This document shows positions 38,171 to 52,520 of a DNA stretch of 64,000 nt, one piece after another; position 1 is the stretch's first letter, and the number at the start of each line of letters is the position of its first letter. The DNA is from Melanocharis versteri (lineage: Eukaryota; Chordata; Aves; Passeriformes; Melanocharitidae), in assembly GCA_013397845.1 (NCBI GenBank), contig VZTG01003210.1, forward strand, positions 307,493 to 371,492, given 5' to 3'. A model generated the notes under the pieces. That model worked only from the letters and a program-made list of their open reading frames with translations. It was not told where the DNA came from and ran no database searches. The translations under genes were made by a program, and so were the position numbers.

Positions 38171-41100
38171 AATAGGGAGTCTCTGCCTCTGTCCATACCT
38201 GTTAGAGAACGGACAATTTTGAGACTCTGAGTCATACTCAGATCTCAATGCACAGGGTGTACTGTACATTCACATGATACCAGGGAGCTAGAGAGACAAA
38301 ATGGGTTCTGTTAAACAAATCTGCCGTGAAACTTGTGTCTGAATATGCTGAAAATTCTGGGTGAAATTTTAGTTGGGTTTGGGTTTGTATGGCAGAACGT
38401 GGCACTTTACCCTGTGAAAAACTCTGTTCGATCTTGTTCCAAATTGAGTGCTTAATTCGATCTTTAATAGATTAAAAGATCCTTTTTGCAGTCATCACTT
38501 TGACATCTAATTTAGTATCAGATTAGGGCAGTACAAAACTTACAGTAAAAGGAGTTAAAGTAACACAGTGGGTACTCTCCAGACTTGATTCTCTGTGAGT
38601 GCTGAGCAACTCTTCCATGGTCTCCAAAGCAGATGAGTTGGAAGGCTCCTCTGATGCTTGGCTGTCCTGATTTCTCTATTCATCAACAATTTCTGTGACT
38701 GTGGACATGTTGGATCACATGTGCTTCAGATCTCTCTGTCTGTAGAAAACATCCAAAATTGTTTTCTTAGCCACAGTATTATTTTGAAACCTCCGAGTAC
38801 GTGACAAGGAAGATCAGAGCAATGCACTTGTCCTGTCACACATCGTGAGTTTCGCACCCTCTGGATGTGTATTGGATGGATGAAAATCCTTCTCGGCTCT
38901 AACTACAGTACTCAGACATCAGTCTTCTGGGAAGCTGTAAGAACTGAATAGCACTCCTAGCACAGTATTTCCCTTCCTTTCTGTTCCCATTTGAAAATGG
39001 AAGGATGATGGTTCACTGTGAGATGAATATTTCCTTCCCATTTGTTCACCTGGAGATGAATTCAATTACGTGGTCTTATTAAGATTTACCAGGAACTTTG
39101 GCACTTTAATTTCTATCAGGGGATTGGAAATGTGAGAATCTGCTTAAACATTGCAACAAAAAGTGCTTGGTCTTTTCAAATATCCCTTTACTCTTTTAAT
39201 AGGAAATAGGGAATCATGGTGTATTCCATTACACCCTTCTTACATGATTCTGTACAAATTCTGTACATTTTAATAACTGTCTTCAAGGTTTTTGATGCTA
39301 GCATTTCAAAAGTTTTTTTCGTTCTCATATTTAGGAACAGATCAGAGGGCAGTAACCTGGTTACAGTACATCACTTAATTTGCCTTAATTTTTTGACTCA
39401 TGAGAGTCATGTTGCTAATATAGCAGTGACCTCAGGAGTTCTTTTCAGTCCAAGACAGCTTCCAGAGTTCCATATTTATTTTTGCTTCCTTCGTTTTAAA
39501 TATATGAAAGTATCTTTGGCGTTGGAGAGCATAGGAAAGTGGAACCATTCATTTTTGCTGTTCCAAAACTGCAGCTATATAAACAAATTAACTGGGCCAA
39601 TTATGATCAATACATGAAGAGGAACTATGGTTATGCATTAAGGTTGTATACCCAGTTTTACAGCTCAACGCTAAAGCAACCCATTGCCATCATAGGGCAA
39701 GAATTTTAAACCACTGAAAATCAAGTCTATCTGCACACCAGTGGCTGAGAGGTATAATTTGTGTGCCCCCTTAAGAAACTAGTATTTAGTTCTCCATGGT
39801 GAGTTATCTTAAAATCTTTTCAGCTCTCTTCTAGTTTTGCCTGATGATCCCTTGGGACAGGATGAGTATGGTGAATATTTCTGTTGCTTAATGTGCTGCA
39901 GTTTTAAATCATATTGCTTGTATCCTGTGAAGTTATAGTCTGAACAGATTTCCAGGCTACCTGGTTAGATAAAACCTAGAAGAGTTTAGCTGGTTTCTGA
40001 CCAGTATGTGCCTACCCATTTAAGACACAAACAGTATTTTTTGTTTGCTAGTGGCTCTGTGAGGTGCTACACATTTTGAATGCTGAAGAGGCATATTTGT
40101 CATGATTTTCCTAATCTTCTGCTGGTATTGACACTGTTGAAGCAAATCTGTTCCTACCACCTGTGTCCTTAGAAAGGCGTGGTATTGCAGAAGGAAGGAT
40201 GTCTGAGCTGAATATCCAGTTTTAAAGAAACAAGTATTTTCCATAGGTAAACCTTTTTTTTTTCCCCTGTATCATTTTTGTGGTTGCTGTTACTGTAAAT
40301 TGTCCTTAGTTTTGAAAGTCTTACTTACATGGATTAATCAAAGCATAACACTTGAGGCCAGTTTATATGCAGAGAATCATACACCAATATACATAGCATT
40401 TCTAAATGCCTGTGTATCTCTCAGCATAAGCTCTGTGTTTATAAACATATCTGAATCAGCATTGCTGTCCATTATGTAACCAATTTTGAGCTTAATGTAT
40501 CTGTATTAATACCAAACACCTGGTCCTTCTGGAGCAGAATCCCAGAACATACACAATCCAGTGGAGCAGACAATGTCCTTGTTTTATTTTGAGTTATCCT
40601 GACATCCGCTACTTACGCTGTTTTCAGTTTGTAGTATAGGCTTTTTTATGCCTCTTATATACCAGCTGATACTATGTTCTATTCATATGTGGGGTTCCTG
40701 GAGGTATATGATATTTCTTTTTTTCATTCCTTGGGATCAAGAGACATGGTTGATCGATGGAGGTTGTTCTTCCCAGTCAAGGATGCTCTTAGACAACTTA
40801 GTCAGACAGTAAGAGCTGCCTGTTCAGCCTATATCAAAATCTGTCACAGGCTGGGGACTTGCCTTTCTGCAGTATGTGAAAGGCAGCTACTTCTTCTCAT
40901 CAAATGATTTTCTGTTCTTTACTTTCGGGGGGATTTGCCTGTGTGCTCTGGCTCCTGTGGTCACACTGAGGTTACAGTTTGCAGTATGTTGCCCACAGGA
41001 TGAGCCATTCAAAAGCCACAGCTCGTGAAATAAGAAAATCCATGTGCTTGTTCTTGTTCTCAGTACACGAGTAAATGGTGTCCCCTGATTTGTACAGTCT

Positions 41101-44100
41101 GTCACATCTTCTATTAGTGAGCTCATTAGGATAGAAAGTATCAGGACCATGTCAGTTTTGTGATCGAAATTTGAGCGCAGCTTCTTCGGACCTTCATCTA
41201 GTCAGCTGTCACAAATCTGACATAAACTTGTGGTCATAGACGGTTTTGAGCCAACTAACCAGTGGATCTTTGATTTGGAAAGGAAAGAGACAAACATACT
41301 GTACTCCCTCTACTCCCTCTAATTAGTTAAACATCACTTTTTTTTTTCTTTTTTCTTTTCCAAGAAACAGGGCTTAGCTTTGCATGAACTATAATTGTAA
41401 TATCCAGGTACAAAATCACCTGAGTCTTTTAGAAGAGCTTGACTATTTGATTACTGCAACTTTTAAAAGATGTTCTTTAGTAAAATCTATTACTTTATTT
41501 TCCTTCCGTGTCTGTGTTTTTCAGACGTCTTGTCAAGGCTTGCTGTTTGCTCTGAGAATAGGCCCTTAATGTGGAATCACAGACATAACATCTGACCTGG
41601 AAAAAAAGTAGTTCTAACAAAGGGTTGAATCTTCGGTATTGAAGACATTGAAGTGAAAAGTAGCCTGATTAAAGACAGCAGTATTGAGTTTTTGCCATTA
41701 GACTAGAAAGGCTGAATTGTTACTAAAAGCCATGAAGAGGGGGACTCTGGAATTTGTGGTGAAAGGAAATTGAAAAGAAACAGAACATTTGGATTCATGT
41801 TTCATGAAATAATGTGTGTGACAGAATAGGAAGGCAGTCTGAGGGAAAATTGACATAATTTTTTCCTACAACTGGGAGAGGCCAGATAAATATGTCAGTG
41901 TTAACAAGTGAACTATTGTATACTTAGAAAAAAAAGATTCAGAACAATTTGTAAATATTAATTTGCATTGGCCTTAGAAGAATGTTTTAGAATCTACGAA
42001 AATGTACTTTTTCTCTGTAGCATCTTTATGAGTCTGTACTAACTAAAAATCTTTCTCTGGTTTTCTTCAGTTTTATAGGACCAATTCTTTATTCAGGTTT
42101 TCTTATCTTAATTATGAAGCTATAAAATTAAATATTTCCCACTGTATTTTGTTACAGCCACGTGAGAAATAGAGAAATGCTATGGTATTAGGTTTTTCAG
42201 ATAGTAAAGAAAATTAGGGAAAGAAAAAAAGATACTATTAGAATCCTGAGTGTTAACTAAGAAGACGGAAAACAACCAATAAGGACAGAACTGTAGAATA
42301 TTTTATTTTATTACAAAATAACAAAGTAAATTCTTTAATGTTGATGTACATGAAGTAATGAAGACGATGGGTTTCAAAAAATCATGCTTGAATAATTGAA
42401 ATATGCTCTGCAAATAAATAAAATAGTTGGAATAGAAAATCATTCTGAATAAATGGACATAGGAACACCTATATTGAAAGAAAAAAAAGAAAGTAATTCC
42501 TTTTTAGCAGAAAGCAAAAAACTGGGAAGTGGTGACCCCACAGATGTCCTCAAACTTACTTACAGAAAGTAGCCAGATGCCACAACCAAGTGTTCACAGT
42601 AGCAGAATCAGGATTTTAAATTATTTATTTCAGTAGAACAAATGCAAATTTGTCATCATTTCAGCCACTCCGTTTTTGCCCCATGGTAACACCAATGTTT
42701 TGTAGTTATTTTGGTGATAATTATCTGAACTGCTTCTGTTCCTTTGTTCAATAAATTCTTTTCAATCATTTACAAGAGAAATATAGCACTTTCTTAGTAT
42801 ACTTCAGTTCATGGCTTTTATTAACCATGGGTTTTAGAGAATTTCTCAGGCATGATGCTGATTCCAGGAACATTCACATCCGAAGATCTCACATGGTGAG
42901 GTTACACATGTTTTAGATGTCTAGAAATTTGATTTATATAAAAGGAAGAGTTGAAAATGTATATATTTGTACATTTGACTTATTGCATAGTGGTTCTTTA
43001 ACATAAACCTTCCTCACAGGTGAAGGTCAAGCCTTACTGACTTGTCTCTAGACCATAGGGCATTATAATCTCTTTTCAGGTATTTATTGTCATCTCAGAT
43101 TAAAGAAAATACCTGTATTCAGATAAAATAATAAGCACTGAGTTGAGGAATTGTCTTAAAATAAAATGTGCAGGTACTGAAGGAAGATTCCTTGTTCGCC
43201 TGTTTCCTCTGGTAGTCAGTAGAGACTCCCGTGGACAGAAGACAGCCTGGTTCTCTTGCCCAAATTTAGACTCTGCAAAGCTTCTTGCTTTAAAAGTATC
43301 TAAAACCCCAAGAAATCCTCTATTCAAGCGCTGTCAATGTTAAACCACCAGCCTCACAGGTGATGTGGGGCAGTGGTAGAACTTGCATGGCATCACATTA
43401 TTATGTAATTTTATATGTTTGGCTCTGGTGACTGTAAAGCACAAGGATGAGACACTTGCCCACACACCTATTTTATTTTCAGATCCAAAGTCCATTCCTG
43501 TGTGATGCCCTCCTGCTCAGAGAATGGACATTTAAACGTTGCTGCAGAGGCAGACAAAGAGGAGAAACAGAGGCACAGAAAATGAAAGTAGCAGCAGGGA
43601 TGTATTGCAAAAGTTGTTTAGTGTTATCAAATCCCACTGGTCAAGTGATAAGCAACCTCTCTCTGGGGGCACGATGCAGGCAATGCTGCTGTTCTTCATG
43701 GAACAATTTGTAGATACCAAAAATCCTTTTCAGTACATCCTCGTCATCACGTACAGAGGCAACATGCCTTTTCTCAAAAAAGGAACAGAAAGGCTTATAT
43801 AACTTTTAATGAACTTTGGGAGCCCTTTATAGAACATTAACAAATGTCTGATGGCTGCTGTGTTCTTATAAACAAGATTTCTTTTTTCTTGTTCTTGTGC
43901 TTTAGTCCATAAACTGTTGATGTTTCCAACCTCCAGCCAAATTAATGCTCAAGAGGATACATGTTTCTGCAGTCTCCAAAGAGCTGGATATCACCAGCTA
44001 CATCCAGGAATTTCCTTTTTAAAGTGTGTTAAATTTACTGGGAATGCTTCTTAAACAGCCTTGAAGACGGCTGTGTTGGGCTGCTTTGGTGTTTTTCACG

Positions 44101-46799
44101 CCAACATCTATTAATTTGATTACCTGTGCTTTAAAACCAACTGAAAATACATAGTTAACAACGTAAGTATTGGCAACTCAGACTTTTTTCTCTCAGATTG
44201 GAGATGTAGTCATAGGTAGGATTCACAATTTAAAGTCATTGAATTGTAGTAGAATTATACATAGGTTGTGAATGGCCCTTACAGAGCTAGAAATTATAAA
44301 GTGAAAAGTGTCTGAAAACCTTAAAAATTTTGTCTGTTCCTTTCTTTTCTTGCTTTTTATTCTAAGCCTTAAGAGAACAGAGTGCAAACTTACTTAAGAA
44401 GAACAGCAAGAAACATTTCTTGGATTGTCTTTAAATATATCACTGCTATTGATTCTGCTTGCTAGACTGCACAACTCATCAATTCTGGGCTATCTTTTCA
44501 CATAAAATACTCCCTGAGTTCAGTGTAAAATTGAAAAACTCTGTTTTTTGTTATTGAGATGACTACCAGAAATTTTGATCACAGAAAAAGCATTGTTGAA
44601 CTCAAGAGTCTGTTCTGGTGTTCTCATGTGAAAAGCTCTCTTGTGCTGAGCCAAGGACCTACATAGTGGTGTGGTAAGAATATGTAGTAAAGGAAAGCCT
44701 TGTTGCTTTTTAGGGAATTTCATATCCCTCAGTTCACTTGGATGTTGCTGGTAAATGCTCTTTCATTAAATGCAAGATACCTAAATTACATTAAGTTGAC
44801 TATAGGTTAAACTGAACCTCTTTTCTATATTTTCAGGGGGTTGCATATTAAGTCAGCATTTAAAGTGTTTCCATTTCTGCTTGGGTTTTTTTGTTTGTTT
44901 GTTTGTTTGTTTTTTTCTTTGGGCTTTTTTTTTTTTTTATTTCTTGGTTATAAATGGAATGTTGTTTTGAAAGTCTGAATGCTGAACATATTTAATATGT
45001 CAGAAAAATAGATATAAAGGACCTGAAAAATGTATAATCCCAGCCCCTAGTATGTAGCAGTTAAAGAATGCAATCACAGAAAAACAAAAGTCTGAATAAA
45101 TGCACCTTTATAGAAAATTTTTCCTTCACTCCATACTTTAACCATCACATCCATACTTTGATTGAAAATACCAGTGAAGATTTGTTCTGGAGCGGGGTCA
45201 TTCAGATGCCATTTTGTAGTGGCTCCTTGCAACCTCAACATGTATTAGCATTTTAACTGAATTCTTGTGCTATTCTTGCTTATTCTATATCCATCACAGA
45301 TGCTAACAATTCAGACCTTCTGTGAATCATGACAAAACAAAATATTTACATTTATATTTTGACAGGAAATTTTTTACATTTTACATTTTATGTTTCTATA
45401 AATAGTAGCTATCTTCTATAAATTTAGTTGTCAGTGCTTTGTAAAATTTCATCAAGCTAAGCAGGTTTGTTTATTACTATTTTTATTATTTATTTATTTT
45501 TATTTTTTTTTCATTCTGGTGTTCTTAGTCTATGTATTTATTAGACCTAAGAAATCTTATCTTTCACTCATAATAAGATATTTACCTTTTTGCTGCTATG
45601 CTAATATCTTCATTATCTCTCCCATCATCTTTCTTGTTTCTTGAAGTTTTAAATGTTTCTTCCCATATCCTCTGCTAACCTTTACATTGGCCCCAGCATT
45701 TAGCTTTGCGTAGTCTACATTCCTCTGCTTTCCCCTCACAGAAGAGTGGTCACCTTGCAGAATTAAACACAATACAGGTAGCTGGAAGAGTAGAGGACGT
45801 AACAGCAGATATTCCTCACTTACGGAAAATCTTAGATTAACTTGTTTAAGAAAAAAGGTGTAGCATTTATTCTGAGGGTGGTAAAGCTGTACTGTGTAAT
45901 TGCATACAATTTCTGTACCTGGAGGTTTACTCAGTGCCTAAAGCCCTGACTGTAGCCAAGACCAAGGAATCAAATTAGGAAAACTCTGCTTATATTTTAT
46001 AGATGTTCAAAGTTGATTTCTTTTGCTCTGGTTAGTGTCAGAAGAGACAGCTTCATTGCTGTGCAGTAGCATTCTGTATTTCTGTATTTCACCACCTTAT
46101 TTTAAAATCATACTATATATCAAATCTATGATTTCATGAATGAAAGAGAAACAAAATTAGGCATATACGACTTTTTAAAAAAGAGAACTGAAGGAAAAGG
46201 AAGGTATTGGACATTGCTGTAAGTACAGCTGATTCTGGGAAGAAATTTTGTGGGGGAAGCCTTGACTGCACTAAGTAAAACCAGTGTTGATTAGGCAGAA
46301 GTGGATGGTAGTTGATTGGGAGTGGACAGACTGAAAAAAATTGTCCCAAGCCAGTTTATAGCCCCAGCTACATCTGTTGCTGCTTTTTTACTGGAAATTT
46401 TCACATGAAAACCTGGTTTGCAAGCCGGGGTTTGGAATAACTTTTCTTTACATTGGACCCTGACTTTCCTGCGAAAAGCAATTAAAACCATATGTATCAC
46501 TTTTCTGGATGCAGAGTTCCCTTTGTCCTGCACAGACCTGGGAGCATTATGGGTAACATAAGAGCTGAATTATGAAAGTAGTTACAAAACAAAGTAACTT
46601 TTCCAATGCATTTTACAGAATAATTTTTTCACCAGATAAGTTTGCTTACATAGGGTTTTTTCCTTGCCTTTTTTATTTTTGTTTTTTTTTTTTCATGTCT
46701 TTAATCAATTTCGAAATCTTGGTACCACGCTTTTCCTTTGGCATTCTTGGGAGCATTTATTGCCCTTAATTGGTCTTAATGCTTTTTAAATGCCAATCC
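38171..46799. other. Gene-free AT-rich sequence
   Basis: About 8.6 kb with no supportable gene. The longest frame is 133 codons (plus strand, 39216-39617); it is AT-driven and lacks domains. Simple repeats include a 9-base tandem (TACTCCCTC twice, 41302-41319), a GTTT microsatellite with a nearby T run (44893-44938), and a TTTATTATTTATTT-type stretch near 45480-45512. Confidence 0.7.
44893..44938. repeat. (GTTT)n microsatellite followed by poly-T
   Basis: Five GTTT units (44893-44912) lead into T-rich sequence and a 14-base T run (44925-44938). Low complexity and probably length-variable. Confidence 0.9.
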
Positions 46800-47100
46800 T
46801 AAATTACACGTTCGGTTATTTAATGCCAACTGAGAGATTAGGCAAATGCAAACTGATTTGTGTGGCTACAAAAACCGCACGAGTGGAAGCCAATCATATC
46901 GATCACTTCAGCCAATTATACTTGTACAACACGTGGTTATCCCATTTTATTCACTAATATGCAGTGAAGCAAACTGGCAGCTAGGAGTTGTTACATGATG
47001 AAAGCCTCTTTGCTTACCACTCTGATATCACTGCTGTGAAGGACAAGTCTTGTAACGTATTTTAACAATCTTTTCAAGAATACAGCTCGAAGTTACTGAG
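46800..47100. promoter_or_regulatory. Candidate conserved non-coding element
   Basis: A complex stretch, almost free of homopolymers, with a dense set of factor-type motifs: AACCGCA (RUNX-like, about 46873), CCAATCATATCGATCA (46890-46905, PBX/homeodomain and CUX-like), CCAATTA (46912-46918), and the E-box CACGTG (46930-46935). Such density is typical of developmental enhancers, but conservation is not shown here. Confidence 0.3.
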
Positions 47101-50100
47101 ACTAGAAAAAAAAATGTTGGCACAATTAGGGTTGGGTTGAGAAGTAGCAGTTCCCAGCCAACTAAAATGTTTTAGATTAACTTTTGGATTCAGCAATTTA
47201 TTCTGAAAGGAAAACTGTTGACAAGGCTGCAAGTATTTCGAAGGGCTGTGGTGCGACGGGCTTGATCAGGAATGGAAGTTCTGTTTGTTTCTGAGATTTC
47301 TGTTGGCTTTGAAACTCACATGTCTCAATACCTCCGAAACTAAAACCAGCCTGTATAGTACTGGCTGTAGCCAGATGAAGTGTCGGAGACTTACTTAGCA
47401 ATATATGGGTTTCATTTCATTCCAGTGGAGATGCAAAGTGAGGCCCTTGCTAAACAGAATTGCAGAGGAGTGCAATCAGGATGCAGATGCAAATGCCTTT
47501 GGTTGCAGACTTCACTAGAAGTGAAACACTGCCTGCAGTCATGGGGATTAATTCCTTTGTCCATTGTCACTTGGGCTCCCTCTTCTCTCCTGCGGCAGGA
47601 TTCACCATTTTATAAATCATTCTCTGCTGCTCCGATCTCCTTTTCAGCTCATTTGAGATGCAGTGTTAGGAACGAGTACCCTCCTCCAAAAGGTCAAGCT
47701 TGTTGTTTATTGTCAGTGAAAAGGTTTTTCTGTTTTCTCCTCCTTTAACTTCTCATACCATCCTTCTTTTCTATGCCACCAACTACCTTTGTTTCTCTCT
47801 GAAATGACCAGCAAGAGTACTATTAAAATTTATGTGGTTTAACCTCTTCTCTGTGAAAATTGCCAGCAAAGCTAATATTTTGAGGCCTTCTCTGCATTCT
47901 CCATCCTGGTTTAAAATAGTGTGTTTTAATAATGCTTGCAAAAGCATGTGTAGGAGAAGGAGTGGAATCACAAGATCAGAATTTAAAAATAGCATCTCTG
48001 GAATAGTTGATATTTAGAGTTGTTTAAAATTGTTTTAGCCGTATTTTTATTCAGGGCTGCAAATACTTCTGAGGAGAAGGAAAAAAAAAAAGCTCAAGAT
48101 TCTCTTTTTGACGTATTTTCTTGATTCTTTTGTGAATGTGTAATATATTAGGTCTACATTATCCATCATTTCTCCATTATGAAATCTCAGTTCATTAAGT
48201 CTTATCTGCAGCCTTTGAATAGAATGCAGTCTTCCTTTTTTTAGTAGCAGGGCAGGTTGCTCCTTATCACTCTTAGACCTTGCAGATGTTTTCCTTGTAG
48301 CCATGTATAAAATGGCTGATATGGCATGAATCTCCATATGACAAATAACCTTCAAATGCCAGAATCCTATGTTGGATTCCACTTCAACTTCTAATCTCAT
48401 ACACATCTTGTGATATGACAATTCAGGGTAACAGAAAAGATTGACTAATTAAAAAGAAATGTTTTATTCAGGAAAAGGTATTTTAATAAGGAAGACATGA
48501 AAGCAGGATTATTAGAATATGAACTGTTGCACTGTAATGCACAAAAAAGGAAAAAGCTGTGTATGGAACTGTAAAGGAAGACTTGTTTCCATCTTCATGG
48601 TGGTACTGGTATCTTCAATATTTGAAAGCATAAAATAGCACGTTGAACTGATAACATATGCCAGGGACACCTGTGCTCCACATTAAGATAAATGGGCTCC
48701 TTACATTCTTGAAGTTTGGTGCATGATGGTCCTTGTTATCTCAGGGCTTCAGTAGTGGCTTTGTGACTGTTGCTGAATTCCAAAGTGAATGGAAATTTGA
48801 TGGCACAGGAAAATAATAGGATGTGTGGGTTCTGTTCTAAATTAAATGAAAGAGCTGCCTTAAAGAGGTCTTTCTTTAAGATCTTTACTTTAAGAGGTTG
48901 TTCTGTAACAGCAGCAAGCAAAAGTATTTTATATAAATATTTCTGGATTTATAAGTCAGGTATTTTGTCTGTACAACAATAAATTTTCTGCCTCCTATAA
49001 AGTTATTTTTCCTCTAGTTTCTGCATCCTACTTACAGCATAGGTTTCATAGAAGAATTTTTGGCTTCCTTAAAATTCTTGAAGGTTGAACAAATGCAAAT
49101 CAAAAGAATGGAACAAGGTTTAAATTATTGGGCCCATTAGGATACAGAGTTATATTTATTCCATTGCCACACTGACTTTTGGGGTTAAAAAAATAGAGAA
49201 ATGTGCATGTGCAGGTGAGTACTTTTTTTTGGTAGATTAAATCTAAAGCAGCCTCCCATCTTTCAAGTATGCTGTGCCATATTTTCTTATCAAAATGCAA
49301 ATATCTCCTCAGCTGTTGGCTCTGCCATCTAAGTAGGCACCTACATCTAAAAACTTGCTGGGAAGGTAAAGAAAATCTATCCGTGTTGGAACACTACTTG
49401 AGAGAAGGAACAAGCCTTGGAGGAATCCTGAGCTCCAGACAAAAGGCAGCAAAGCTGCTGCTGACCTCTACAACTCGCTTTAAAGCTTGGCCTTGTGTGA
49501 GATGCTAAGCAGAGTATTGCTTGTTAAAGTAAGAGGAAGATGAAGGCAGCTGCTGTGCTGAGACTTGTGCTGCACCACAGATTGACTCATTGCTGGAAAG
49601 GAGCTGAGAAAAAACCAGTGCGAGAATCAGGCCAGAAACCATGCAAAAGGCGGGAGTTGTGAGAATGCTTAGGAGTGTAAGAGTTTTGGAGCTTGATCCA
49701 AGAAGCAGAGCAAAGAAATTGAGAGGACTGCAGAAGGTGGGCTAGCCCAGAGATGTCTGAGCTGTCCATGCAAAAAGGCATCAAGATTCACAACTATTGG
49801 GAAGGCTTCCAGGAGAGAAAAAACTTTGCTAGAACCTGAGGTTTTTTAAATTACTTTTTTTTTCCTTTGTTCTTTTTTTTTTTTATTATTTTTTTCCTTC
49901 TAGTGAACTAAGCACTGGCAAGCTGTTCCAGAATGTGCCAATCCTGAGGCAGATGTAAAAAAAAAAAAAAAGAAAAAAAAGCAAAAATTGAAATCAGTTG
50001 TATTTCCTTTACCTTAAAGATTCACTTAAGGAAGCAGAACTTCTTCATTTTAGGTTTTGGTTTACTTTTGCTTTTGTAAACTAGGAAAAATGTGTAGTCA

Positions 50101-52520
50101 TTACTTCTTTTTTAGATAGGGGCTGGAGTAACATTTTGATGACAAAAAAAACCCCAAACATTTGTGTGAGTTTTACTGCAGAGAAATGCACACTATGACA
50201 ATTTTTAATAGTTTCTGTATGCATGAGATATCATGTGGGGTTATCTTTCTGGGAAATAATGTGTTTGATGACTGTCAGATCACATTAGTCTTTCTCTTAT
50301 CTTACAAGATTACAGACATGAAGAAGTACATTCTTCTTGCGAAGTAAAAAAATAGGCACGTGCTTACAAAATTAGAATTTGCATGAAAAAAAAGGCAAGA
50401 AGATGTCATTAGAACACAATTCTAATCCCAAACACTAAACAAGATTGGGTACTAGTAATCTTTCTCAACAGGGAGCACTGATAACATCTCTAGGCACACA
50501 CACTGCAGACCAACTTCTCAGATCGACCTCCTTCCATGATCACTGGCTTCTAATTATATTCCTGATATATCAGATAAACACTGGCAGCAGACAAGCCTTC
50601 AGAACTAATCTGAGCACTCTACTTGTGTCTCTGCAAATTTGGTGGCCTCATTAATTACGAGTTGTGTTTTGCTGGAAATGCAGTTAAAATGCTAGTAGGT
50701 GATCCTCCATGGAGTTAATTCTGATGTTTACATTTCATATCTTAATCTTCTGACTTGAACTTGCCTTTCCCTCCCCTCCTTAAGCAAAGGGAAGAGCAAG
50801 TGCTCACCTTGGAGGTGGCATGCATTTAGCAGGCAAAGCTCTTACTGCATTTTTGGATAAAGAAAAGGACTTTGAATCTCACATGTTGTTAAGAAATGTT
50901 TACTATTCAAATTCTTAATAATAATCCAACTGTGCCCCCAGCATTTGCGAAAGATCAAATGTGACAGAATGGGAAAAAGGAGTAAAACCCAGAATGGTGT
51001 TTCAAGCAGGGATACATGCAGGCACTTACAGAGTTGCACTCAGTTTAAGAGGCCTTGTCTCAACAACTGGTTTATTCATTCAAATCTGGAAAAATACTGT
51101 CTGTTCTACCAGACAGAAATTGGACCAGTAAAAGTACATGGCCCTTTTTTCTTTTTAAAAGTGCAAAGCCGTGTTTGGAAACTTCAGAGTGAGCTGAATA
51201 TATTTCAGTTTAGATAACTGACCCCAGTAAACTATGGCTGGTAATCACCAAGGTTGTACTAAACTTAGGCAATCCATTTTCTGATATTGAGAAGTTGTGG
51301 CATTGTAGGGTATTTGTGTTTCACTGTAAATCCTAATAATGGTCTTTATTTTCAGCTTGTAGGCTGAGTAGATGTGATTGACAATGCGTTGAATTTCTCT
51401 CTTCATCTCTTTTAACTTCTACCCAGATCTGCATTGCAGAAGTGATTTGAGTTTTATTTGAGTCTCACTTCGTACAAAAAGATTTGGGAAAGCAGCCCAT
51501 AACTGAGGTAGCTGTTAAAATTCTGATTGTTTATTCTTAAAAATTGTTACTATTTCTAGATCCAGTTGGGAGAGGAGGGTAGGTATTTTATTCATCAAAG
51601 ATCAGCCACAGAGCTAGAAATAACAGCCCAAACCATCTCATCCCCTATGAAACTGGTCAGTACACTGCAAAACTGAGCCCTTAGTAGTAAAGTATTACAA
51701 AATGTAGTTGCAATTTTTTATATTTTACTGCATTTTTCATAGATCAAGATAACCCTTTTTACCTCTGGAAGTGGTACAGATCCAGCAAATAATACTGTCT
51801 TTAGCTGAAACATTCAAACTGTGGAAGTTCAGTACAGGAAACTTTCCTTGATTGAAGAATACTTGAAATGTAGCTCCTGTGATGTACTGGGACCCAATAT
51901 TGTCAAACCACGTATAAAGTGATACTTGGCATAGATTCTTGAGCATGAGATGTCTTGAGGGGGGTGGCTAATTAGAACCTTGCTTTGGTTTCTTCTTGAG
52001 CTTTCTGGAGCAGATGAGAGAACTGAGGAGTATAAAAGGTGGCTGTGCTGTGGACTTCTCTGGATTAAATGTCTCTTGCATAGTGAAAGAGGAGACAGTG
52101 GGGCTGGTTTCTGTTGCCCCTCAGGATCCCTGAGAGTTTTCTGGTTTGGTGTTAGCAGGATGACACATGCCCCAGTATAATTTCCAGATGGCTTTTGAAG
52201 TTGGATGTAACAAAGTATTTGCTAAATGGCTCTCAGAAGAGAGCCCAAACTGTGCTCCATTGTCAGAAGCAGTGAAAACCTCATCTCCCTAGTTAAAACC
52301 GTAGGGCTGTTTTGTGGGGATACTTGTTTCCAAATGTCTCTGGGTTCTAATTCATTTTGTTACAAAGATTTTCTTACGTATTTTGTCAGTGATAGATTTT
52401 GGAATAGGTCAAATATATTCATTGCATGAAATATATACGAAAACATTATTTATATAAGTGCAGTCAGAGAAAGGGGAGGTATGAGCACACCCAGATAAAT
52501 TATATCAGTATACTCAGAGA
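47101..52520. other. Gene-free sequence with a conserved-looking patch and poly-T/poly-A pair
   Basis: No gene that I can support. 47380-47750 is complex and non-repetitive. 49480-49800 is purine-rich. At 49873-49884 and 49957-49980 a T run faces an A run about 70 bases away. A minus-strand frame of 124 codons (48421-48047) is AT-driven and has no domain. Confidence 0.6.
49855..49980. repeat. T-rich tract and A-rich tract in inverted arrangement
   Basis: T-rich sequence at 49855-49895 (including 12 Ts at 49873-49884) is followed by about 60 bases of unique sequence and then by 15 As (49957-49971), a G and 8 more As (49973-49980). The arms could pair as a stem-loop. The join between the T tract and the unique part (TTTTTTTCCTTCTAG) also looks like a splice acceptor. 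Confidence 0.75.

Noticed and set aside
39216..39617. 133-codon plus-strand frame
   Set aside because: Composition is driven by T-rich codons; product is hydrophobic and featureless, with no family resemblance.
48047..48421. 124-codon minus-strand frame
   Set aside because: AT-driven, ends in a poly-Phe stretch that mirrors an A run, and no domain is visible.
49904..49959. 17-codon terminal exon after an acceptor-like T tract
   Set aside because: Seventeen open codons are expected by chance and no matching upstream exon can be identified.
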